This document shows positions 5,484 to 11,622 of a stretch of DNA of 12,314 nt, one piece after another (position 1 is the first letter of the stretch; every line of letters begins with the position of its first letter). The notes beneath the pieces were generated by a model. It was not told the origin of the DNA. It was given only the letters and a program-made list of their open reading frames with translations, and made no database searches. The position numbers were made by a program, and so were the translations under genes. The DNA comes from JBKPDV01 sp046728075. Lineage in GTDB: Bacteria > Acidobacteriota > Thermoanaerobaculia > UBA5066 > Gp7-AA6. The stretch lies in contig JBKPDV010000015.1 in the NCBI GenBank assembly GCA_046728075.1, positions 1 to 12,314 on the forward strand, given 5' to 3'.

Positions 5484-8400
5484 GTGCCCTCCGACTTCGT
5501 TCATCTCCACCTTCATAGCCAGTACTCGCTCTTGGACGGTGCCAACCGGCTGCCGGAGCTCTGCCGACGGGTGGCGGAGCTTTCGATGCCGGCCGTCGCG
5601 GTCACCGATCACGGCAACATGTTCGGAGCGTTCGCCTTCTACCATGAGGCGCTCAAACACGGTGTTCGCCCGATTGTGGGAGTCGAAGCCTACATCGCGC
5701 CGGCGGACCGGCGAGACCGGGAAGCGCAGGCGGCGAGCGAATCGGGAGAGGGGTACGCGTATCACCTGACCATCCTCGCGGCGACGCAGAAGGGGTATCA
5801 GAACCTGGTTCGCCTGGTGTCGGAGGGTTATCTGACGGGTTTCTACCATCGACCCCGGATGGACAAGGCACTCCTGCGACAGCACTCAGAAGGACTCATC
5901 GGGCTCTCCGGGTGCCTGAAGGGGGAGGTCGCGGGCGCTCTCTCGCGCGGCAATTACGAGGCGGCCAAGAAGGCCTTCCTCGAGTACGAGGACATCTTCG
6001 GCAAGGGCAATTTCTACGTCGAGATCATGGATCACGGCCTGCCGCAGCAGACCGCGATCGTGCCCGACCTCCTGCGGCTCGCGCGCGAAACGGGAGCTCC
6101 TCCGGTCGCCACCAATGACAGTCACTATCTGAAGCGGGAAGACGCCTTCGCCCATGAGGTTCTGCTGTGCATCGGCATGGGCAAGACGCTCGAAGATGAG
6201 CGGCGGATGCGTTTTTACAACGATGAGTTCTACGTCAAGGACGCCGATGAGATGAAGCAGCGCTTCCGCAACTGGAGCGTGGAGGCCGTCTCCAATACCG
6301 TCGCCATTGCGGAGCGATGCTCCATCGCCTTCGACACCGAGAGTCTTCACCTGCCGACTTTCGCCGCGCCTGCCGGCCAGACGCCGGCGGAGCACTTCCG
6401 TGAGCTCGCGGCCGCCGGCCTGGAGCGACGACTGTCCGAGGAGGGCGCGGCCGCCGGCATTCCTCCCGAGAAGTACCGCGAGAGGCTGGCCTACGAGGGC
6501 TCGGTGATCGAGAAGATGGGATTCCCCTCTTACTTCCTGATCGTTTCGGACTTCATCCGGCACGCGCGGGAACAGGGAATCTCGGTAGGACCGGGGCGGG
6601 GCAGCGCCGCCGGATCGATCGTCTCCTGGGCTCTCCGGATCACCGAGATCGACCCGCTGAAGTTCGATCTGCTCTTCGAGAGGTTCTTGAACCCCGAGCG
6701 CATCTCGATGCCGGACATCGACATCGATTTCTGTCAGGAGAGGCGAGGGGAAGTCATCGAGTACGTCACGCGCAAGTACGGCCGGGAAAACGTCGCGCAG
6801 ATTGTGACCTTCTCCCAGTTGAAGCCCAAGCTCGCCGTGCGGGACGTGGCGCGGGTGCTGTCGCTGCCGATTGCGCTGGGCGACCGGATCGCCAAGCTCG
6901 TGCCGGACGGGCCCGATGTCAATTTCGAGAGAGCGCTGAAGGAATCGCCCGGCCTGAAGGAACTGCTTGCCTCCGACGAGTCGGCTCGGAGAGTTGTGCA
7001 GATCGCCGAGCGGCTGGAGGGGCTGTCGCGCCACGCCGGGATGCACGCCGCGGGCGTCGTCATCGCGCCGCGCCCCATCATGGATTACCTCCCTCTCTAC
7101 CGAACGAACAAGGACGAAATCACGACCCAGTTCGACATGAACGCCGTGGAGAAGATGGGTCTCTTGAAGATCGACTTCCTCGGCCTGATCACGCTCGACA
7201 TCCTCGATGCGACCGTCGCTGCCGTGAAGGAGCGTCACGGCGTCACGCTGGATATGGATCATCTCGCGCTCGATGACGAGAAGACCTTCGAGCTCTTCCG
7301 GTCCGGAAAAACAGCCTGTGTCTTTCAGTTCGACTCGGGCGGGATGCGCGACCTTCTTCGCCGCGCCAAGCCTCGCGTCTTTGCCGACCTCGCCGCGTTG
7401 AACGCCCTTTACCGGCCGGGCGCGCTCGACGCCGGAACCGTCGAGGAATACGTGCGCCGGCGAAACGGCACCTCGCGCGTGAGCTACGCCCTGCCCGAGC
7501 TGCAGCCGATTCTCGAGGAGACGCTGGGGATCCTCGTCTATCAGGAGCAGGTGATGCGGATCGCGCAGGGGGTGGCGGGCTACTCGCTGGCCGAGGCGGA
7601 CCTGCTGCGCAAGGCGATCGGCAAGAAGAAACGGGAGATCATGCAGGCCGAGGCGGAGAAGTTCCTCCGCCGCGCCATCGAGCACGGGACGCCCAAAAAA
7701 AAGGCCCAGGATCTGTGGGCCTTGATCGAGCCCTTCGCCCGGTACGGCTTCAACAAGTCTCACGCGGTCGCCTATGCGCTCGTTGCGTACAAGACCGCGT
7801 ACCTCAAGGCCCACTATCCCGTCGATTTCCTGGCCGCGACCCTCTCGGCGGAGATCGGTTCGACCGACGGCATCGTGAAGGTGATCGGCGACTGCGTGGA
7901 GTGCGCGGTGCCCGTCCTGCCTCCCGACATCAACGAATCGCAGAAGCGCTTCGCGGGAGTCGGCGACTCGATTCGATTCGGCCTGGCGGCGATCAAGGGA
8001 GTCGGCGAGGCGGCGGCGGATGCGATCCTCCAGGAGCGCTCGAAGGGCGGCCGCTTCCACTCGTTCACGGAATTCGCGCTCCGCCTGGACTCGCACCTGG
8101 TCAACAAGAGGACGCTGGACGCCCTGATCGGCGCCGGAGCCTTCGATTCGTTCGGACGCGGCCGCGCGACTCTTTCCGCCGCGGCCGAGCGGATCGTGGC
8201 TCAAGCGGCGCGCAGCCGGGAGGACGCGGAACAGGGCCAGTCGAATCTCTTTTCGGCCGCCGGCGCCGACGAGGGCCCTCCGCAGGATGACTTCCCGGAG
8301 CAACCCGAATGGACCCTGGACCAGCGTTTGACGGCGGAGAAGGAGGTCCTGGGCTTCTACGTCACCGGCCATCCCCTCGCCCGCTACTCGGCGGAGATCT

Positions 8401-8963
8401 CGCGATTCGCGGACGCGAAGGTCACCGAGCTCTTCGATCGGGTCGATCAGAGCGTCCGCATCGCCGGCGTGCTGACGAACCTGAAGCGCCAGAAGATCAA
8501 GAAGGGCATCAACGAGGGAAAGACGATGCTCAAGGCGATGCTCGAGGACACCACGGGCAGCGTTTCGATCTGCGTGTTCGCGAGCCTCTATGAGAAGGAG
8601 GGCTCGTGGGTCCGCACGGACCTGCCGGTGCTCGTCATCGGAACGGTCCGCGAGTCGGGCGGGGCGCACGAGATCACCGTCTCCGACATCCGTCCCCTCG
8701 AAGGGATCCACGAGCGGGCGGCGCGGGAGGTCAAGATCCGCGTCAACCTGGCTTTTGCCGACGAGCGGGTTCTCGCTCGTCTCAAGGACAAGCTCACGTC
8801 GAATCCCGGCACGACCCCCGTCTCGATCCGGCTGTTCCGGCCGGGCGAGTTCGAGGCGACGCTGAAGGCCGCCGACTCCATGCGCATCGCGCTTTCCGCC
8901 GGCCTCACGAGCGAGATCCGAGCGCTGGCAGGGGAGGACTCCGTCGAATACATCTTCGACTAG
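5484..8963 (+). CDS. dnaE: DNA polymerase III alpha subunit (DnaE1 type)
   Basis: Catalytic subunit of the replicative DNA polymerase, 1159 residues, full family length. The N-terminal PHP domain has its metal ligands apparently intact: HLH 9-11, Asp42/His43, Glu68, His94, Cys144, Asp212/His214. The palm carries PDIDID (410-415, catalytic Asp413 and Asp415) and Asp564 in LKIDFLG. The fingers follow, then helix-hairpin-helix sequence near 830-850 (AAIKGVGEAAADAI), a beta-clamp binding motif QSNLF (919-923), and an OB-fold from about 990. The GTG at 5484 gives MPSDFVHLHLHS, matching where DnaE proteins usually begin; an in-frame GTG at 5466 is an alternative. No Shine-Dalgarno is visible before either. 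An A8 run plus hairpin lies at codons 738-747. It is divergent from the permease and 106 bases before the nucleotidyltransferase gene. Confidence 0.98.
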   Translation: MPSDFVHLHLHSQYSLLDGANRLPELCRRVAELSMPAVAVTDHGNMFGAFAFYHEALKHGVRPIVGVEAYIAPADRRDREAQAASESGEGYAYHLTILAATQKGYQNLVRLVSEGYLTGFYHRPRMDKALLRQHSEGLIGLSGCLKGEVAGALSRGNYEAAKKAFLEYEDIFGKGNFYVEIMDHGLPQQTAIVPDLLRLARETGAPPVATNDSHYLKREDAFAHEVLLCIGMGKTLEDERRMRFYNDEFYVKDADEMKQRFRNWSVEAVSNTVAIAERCSIAFDTESLHLPTFAAPAGQTPAEHFRELAAAGLERRLSEEGAAAGIPPEKYRERLAYEGSVIEKMGFPSYFLIVSDFIRHAREQGISVGPGRGSAAGSIVSWALRITEIDPLKFDLLFERFLNPERISMPDIDIDFCQERRGEVIEYVTRKYGRENVAQIVTFSQLKPKLAVRDVARVLSLPIALGDRIAKLVPDGPDVNFERALKESPGLKELLASDESARRVVQIAERLEGLSRHAGMHAAGVVIAPRPIMDYLPLYRTNKDEITTQFDMNAVEKMGLLKIDFLGLITLDILDATVAAVKERHGVTLDMDHLALDDEKTFELFRSGKTACVFQFDSGGMRDLLRRAKPRVFADLAALNALYRPGALDAGTVEEYVRRRNGTSRVSYALPELQPILEETLGILVYQEQVMRIAQGVAGYSLAEADLLRKAIGKKKREIMQAEAEKFLRRAIEHGTPKKKAQDLWALIEPFARYGFNKSHAVAYALVAYKTAYLKAHYPVDFLAATLSAEIGSTDGIVKVIGDCVECAVPVLPPDINESQKRFAGVGDSIRFGLAAIKGVGEAAADAILQERSKGGRFHSFTEFALRLDSHLVNKRTLDALIGAGAFDSFGRGRATLSAAAERIVAQAARSREDAEQGQSNLFSAAGADEGPPQDDFPEQPEWTLDQRLTAEKEVLGFYVTGHPLARYSAEISRFADAKVTELFDRVDQSVRIAGVLTNLKRQKIKKGINEGKTMLKAMLEDTTGSVSICVFASLYEKEGSWVRTDLPVLVIGTVRESGGAHEITVSDIRPLEGIHERAAREVKIRVNLAFADERVLARLKDKLTSNPGTTPVSIRLFRPGEFEATLKAADSMRIALSAGLTSEIRALAGEDSVEYIFD
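7695..7723 (-). terminator. Intrinsic-terminator-like hairpin with T8 on the minus strand, inside dnaE
   Basis: On the minus strand, AAGGCCCA / TGGGCCTT forms a perfect 8-bp stem (7723-7716 with 7708-7701) around a 7-base loop. Its 3' side runs into T8 (7702-7695). This is the canonical Rho-independent arrangement, antisense to dnaE. On the plus strand the same bases are an A8 run followed by the hairpin. The structure is seen directly; activity is inferred. Confidence 0.5.
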
Positions 8964-9069
8964 AAAGCCTCGTGCTGCGCAGCGAAGCGCTGCTTCGCAG
9001 AGCAGGACGAAGGGCGAACGACGAACGACGGCGCCGGGGTTTCCGGCCGCGCTCGCCAGGCGCCTGGAG
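8964..9069. other. dnaE-cca intergenic stretch with hairpin and heptamer repeat
   Basis: Holds a 7-bp hairpin GCGAAGC-GCT-GCTTCGC (8982-8998) without a T run, so it is not a standard intrinsic terminator. It is followed by about 3.5 imperfect copies of the heptamer GACGAAC (9006-9033). The reading frame of the next gene stays open through this whole stretch, but there is no ATG, GTG or TTG in that frame before 9070. Confidence 0.6.
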
Positions 9070-10260
9070 TTGCCACGGGATGTCGCCGAACGCCGGGGGG
9101 TTGCGCTGTACCTCGTCGGGGGCGCCGTGCGAGACCTTTTGCTGGGCATACCGGTTCGGGATCTGGACTTCGCGGTCGAGGGAGACGCCGTTTCGGTCGC
9201 CAGGGACGTCGCGCGAGAGCTCGGCGTCGAGGCGCGCGTGCACGGTCGCTTCGCAACGGCGACCGTCGCGTCCGGCGGAGAGCGGCTCGACTTAGCGGCG
9301 GCACGGAGCGAGACCTACGAGAGACCCGGCGCGCTTCCGCGCGTCGCACCCGCATCCATCGAAGAGGACCTCGGGCGGCGCGACTTTTCGGTCCATGCGA
9401 TGGCTCTCTCGCTCGCTCCGGCTCGCGGGCGACGCCTGCTCGACCCATTCGGCGGCCGAAAGGATCTCGCGCGACGGCGGCTGCGCATCCTTCATCCCCG
9501 ATCATTCGAGGACGACCCGACGCGCGCTTTTCGCGCCGCGAGATACGCCAATCGCCTGGGCTTCTCGATCGAGCCGCGGACGCGGAAGGCGGCGCGGGAC
9601 GCCGTCGCCGCCGGGTTCTTCGAAGTGATTTCAGGAGACCGGCGCCGCCGTGAGTTGCGCCTGATGTTTTCGGAGCTCCGCCCGGCCGGAGCCGTGCGGC
9701 AGATGACCCGGCTGGGTCTGGTGCCGACGCTCCACCCCTCCCTGCCGACGAACGGACCCGCCCTCTCCCGCCTCGTGGCCGCCGGAAGGCTGGCGGCAAG
9801 GGCAGAAAACAGTACAAGCTGGATATTGTATCTTCTCGTGTGGTCCTCCGGCTTGAAGGCGGGGGAGTTGGAGGAACTGGCGGACCGACTGGCTCTCGCG
9901 GGCGAAGAGAGGAGAATCCTGACGTCCTGGCGCGAAACTCTCGGCCGTCTTGCCGCCTCCGACCGGCGGCTGAGGCCTTCGCAGATCGCCGCTCTGCGCC
10001 TGACGCCCGACGAGACCGCGGCCGCGGCAGCCAGCTCTGGCCGCAAGGAGGTCCGCGCCCTGCTTGGGAAACAGCTCCTGCGCAAGCCCGTGGAGCTCTC
10101 GATCGGCGGGCGCGACCTCGTGCGGTCGGGCGTCTCACCCGGACCGGAGGTCGGCAGGGCTCTCGCGAGGACGCTGGCCGCTCGCCGGGATGGAAAGATC
10201 CCACGCGAAGAGGAGCTCGACTACGCCTTGAAGGCGGCGAGCCATCCGGAAGCCTCGTGA
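9070..10260 (+). CDS. Class II tRNA nucleotidyltransferase / poly(A) polymerase family protein
   Basis: Nucleotidyltransferase of the class II CCA-adding / PcnB family, predicted to add or repair the tRNA 3' CCA end (or part of it), or to polyadenylate RNA. It has 396 residues from TTG at 9070. The head domain has YLVGGAVRDLLLG (14-26) and the two metal-binding aspartates Asp31 and Asp33 in RDLDF. Next come RRDFSVHAMA (103-112) and LDPFGGRKDL (124-133), then the nucleotide-template region EDDPTRAFRAARYANRLGF (147-165). The rest is helical neck, body and tail. The motifs place it in the family, but I cannot tell full CCA-adding from A- or CC-adding. The start is uncertain because the frame is open upstream (see the CTG at 9064). 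Its TGA overlaps the next gene's GTG (GTGA), so they are probably coupled. Confidence 0.9.
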   Translation: MPRDVAERRGVALYLVGGAVRDLLLGIPVRDLDFAVEGDAVSVARDVARELGVEARVHGRFATATVASGGERLDLAAARSETYERPGALPRVAPASIEEDLGRRDFSVHAMALSLAPARGRRLLDPFGGRKDLARRRLRILHPRSFEDDPTRAFRAARYANRLGFSIEPRTRKAARDAVAAGFFEVISGDRRRRELRLMFSELRPAGAVRQMTRLGLVPTLHPSLPTNGPALSRLVAAGRLAARAENSTSWILYLLVWSSGLKAGELEELADRLALAGEERRILTSWRETLGRLAASDRRLRPSQIAALRLTPDETAAAAASSGRKEVRALLGKQLLRKPVELSIGGRDLVRSGVSPGPEVGRALARTLAARRDGKIPREEELDYALKAASHPEAS

Positions 10261-10895
10261 CATTCCTGACTGCGTCGATCCTGTCCCTCGTGATGACCCT
10301 CTCGGCTGCGCCGATGCCCGCCCCCACGTTCTGCGCGGAATGGGTCAAACAGTCGAGTGAGGGCTACGAGCGGTTGACTCTCTTCTCCGACCGGACGCTG
10401 ATCTGGAAGACCCGACGCGGCGAGGTCGAGGATGTTCGCCGCAAGACTCTCGACGCGGAGGAGCGGAAGTTCTACTGCGACTATTTCGCGAGGGTCGAAT
10501 TCTGGGACCTGCCCGACGATATGCGCACCGGGCTGACTGGCCAGTTCGCCTCCGAGTCGAGGGTTCGGCTGGCCCGACCGGACGGATCGGTGAAGGAGAT
10601 CCGTTTCGATGAGCTCTCCTCCCTGGCTCCCGCGGCCGGCCCGCTGCGTTCGTCGCTCGAAGGTCTCAAGCGCTCCTTCGCGGAGCGCATCGCCCCGGCC
10701 TCGCGTTTCACCCCCGCGACCCTCGCCCGCGGCACGTTGCTGAAACGCTTCGATGGGGCCGTGTTTCGGGTGACGCTCATGGATGAGGCGCGCGGCCTCG
10801 TCGAGCTCCAGGGCGTCTCGGAACCGTTTTCGTTTTTCCGCAAGATCGAGGAGCTCCGCTTCTTCTTCGAGCCGCCGCCGGAAGCAACGCGGTGA
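10257..10895 (+). CDS. Small probably exported protein of unknown function
   Basis: A 212-residue protein starting at a GTG that overlaps the previous stop (GTGA), which supports this start by coupling. The first 25 or so residues are hydrophobic (TASILSLVMTLSAAP) and look like a signal sequence with small residues near a possible cleavage site. The n-region lacks the usual positive charge, and there is no lipobox. After it the chain is soluble and charged, with aromatic-rich patches (FYCDYFARVEFWDLPDD, and FSFFRKIEELRFFFEPPPE at the C-terminus). Two cysteines occur in the mature part. I recognise no family. Conserved-looking placement between cca and rsmD is the only functional hint, and it may reflect chance. 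Confidence 0.8.
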   Translation: MTFLTASILSLVMTLSAAPMPAPTFCAEWVKQSSEGYERLTLFSDRTLIWKTRRGEVEDVRRKTLDAEERKFYCDYFARVEFWDLPDDMRTGLTGQFASESRVRLARPDGSVKEIRFDELSSLAPAAGPLRSSLEGLKRSFAERIAPASRFTPATLARGTLLKRFDGAVFRVTLMDEARGLVELQGVSEPFSFFRKIEELRFFFEPPPEATR

Positions 10896-10944
10896 CGGTC
10901 TCGCCGCGTGCCGTGGGGAAGCGCGCCGCCGCGAGGACGGCGCC

Positions 10945-11511
10945 TTGAGCCGCGTCCGGATTCTCGCCGGCCGGTGGAAGGGACGGCAGCTGGGAGTCCC
11001 CGACGGAGCTCGCCCGACCTCGGGTCGCGCTCGCGAGGCGCTCTTCTCGATCCTGCGAGACTCGCTCCCCGGAGCCCGGGTGCTCGACCTCTACGCCGGG
11101 AGCGGTGCTCTGGGCCTGGAGGCGTTGTCTCGCGGCGCCGCGCGGGCCGTGTTCGTCGAGAATCGGCCGGCGTCCCTCGACCGCAGCCTCGAACAGATCG
11201 GTGCGTCGCAGACCGAGTCGGAGGTGCTGCGGGGGGATGTCCAGGAAGCTCTCCGAACGCTGTTGCGGCGCGGGGACCGTTTCGACCTGGTTTTCTCGGA
11301 TCCCCCCTACGGATCACCCCCCGAGTGCCTGGTGCCTCCCGACGCGGCAGGGTTGCTCAAGCCCGGAGGTCTCTTCATCCTGCAAATCGATCAGCTTGCC
11401 GGCGCTCTTTCGGAGCCGGCCGGGTGGAGCCTGGTCCAGCGCCGGGACTATGGCCGCAACGTCTTTCTTTTCTTAACGCCGGTCTCGAGCCGGTTCGGCG
11501 TCCCTTTTTGA
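10945..11511 (+). CDS. rsmD: 16S rRNA guanine(966)-N2-methyltransferase RsmD
   Basis: SAM-dependent methyltransferase that, in the RsmD family, forms m2G966 in 16S rRNA of the small subunit. It has 188 residues from TTG at 10945. This start places the family N-terminus (VRILAGRWKGRQL) first, and GAGG at 10933-10936 gives a reasonable Shine-Dalgarno 8 bases away. Visible motifs are RPTSGRAREALFSIL (23-37), SAM-binding motif I DLYAGSGALGLEAL (48-61), the acidic end of strand two in FVEN (Glu72), and the catalytic DPPYG (119-123). The frame extends further 5', but that part is low-complexity Ser/Arg out-of-frame read of the previous gene. It lies 49 bases after the exported-protein gene. The following metK supplies the SAM cofactor, although that pairing need not be functional. 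Confidence 0.93.
   Translation: MSRVRILAGRWKGRQLGVPDGARPTSGRAREALFSILRDSLPGARVLDLYAGSGALGLEALSRGAARAVFVENRPASLDRSLEQIGASQTESEVLRGDVQEALRTLLRRGDRFDLVFSDPPYGSPPECLVPPDAAGLLKPGGLFILQIDQLAGALSEPAGWSLVQRRDYGRNVFLFLTPVSSRFGVPF
11476..11509 (+). terminator. Possible intrinsic terminator at the rsmD 3' end
   Basis: ACGCCG (11476-11481) pairs with CGGCGT (11496-11501) around a 14-base loop. It is followed by CCC and T5 (11505-11509), all inside the last codons of rsmD. The stem is short and the loop long, so strength is doubtful. The T run also overlaps a possible -35 for metK. Confidence 0.35.
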
Positions 11512-11536
11512 CCGAAGGAGCCGGAAATGCTAGCCT
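11508..11536 (+). promoter_or_regulatory. Candidate metK promoter with extended -10
   Basis: TTGACC (11508-11513) matches the -35 consensus at five of six bases. A 17-base spacer separates it from TAGCCT (11531-11536), which is preceded by TG at 11528-11529 in extended -10 position. Expected start is near 11543, giving an untranslated leader of about 80 bases. The -10 itself is weak. Confidence 0.4.
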
Positions 11537-11586
11537 GCCCGATCTTGGCCCCGGGACCCGCCCGTGGCAGGCACGACTCGGGCTGA
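11527..11586 (+). CDS. Possible 19-residue leader ORF upstream of metK
   Basis: ATG at 11527 with AAGGAG (11515-11520) six bases upstream, encoding MLACPILAPGPARGRHDSG, stop TGA at 11584-11586. The ribosome site is as good as that of metK and nearly the same sequence. The peptide has no regulatory codon run (no Met cluster), and the ATG overlaps the proposed extended -10 of a metK promoter. It may therefore be a real upstream ORF on a longer transcript or a by-product of a duplicated start region. Speculative. Confidence 0.3.
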   Translation: MLACPILAPGPARGRHDSG

Positions 11587-11608
11587 CGTCTAACGCCTCC
11601 CCTTTACG

Positions 11609-11614
11609 AAGGAG
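11609..11614 (+). promoter_or_regulatory. metK ribosome binding site
   Basis: AAGGAG, 8 bases before the metK ATG. It is the strongest Shine-Dalgarno of any long gene in the window and fixes the metK start. It can pair with upstream CCTT (and CTC) around a TACG loop (11596-11614), which would partly hide it. Confidence 0.85.
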
Positions 11615-11622
11615 CCGCTGGA

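Noticed and set aside
8982..8998. Intrinsic terminator after dnaE
   Set aside because: The hairpin is good, but no T run follows. The next bases are GC-rich, so I list it only as a hairpin.
5886..9149. Very long minus-strand open frame (over 1000 codons) opposite dnaE, and a 600-codon one at 233-2044 opposite guaA
   Set aside because: Both are fixed by the third-position GC bias of the real genes. The products are Arg/Asp/Gly/Leu-rich with no family motifs, while dnaE and guaA read cleanly with all catalytic residues.
10783..10944. N-terminal extension of rsmD
   Set aside because: Ser/Arg low-complexity read of the previous gene in another frame. RsmD proteins start near the RILAGRWKG motif, which follows the TTG at 10945.
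11512..11622. Known SAM-I, SAM-II or SAH riboswitch before metK
   Set aside because: I compared the leader by eye with the conserved cores I know and found no convincing match. The alternative pairings are reported separately as unproven.
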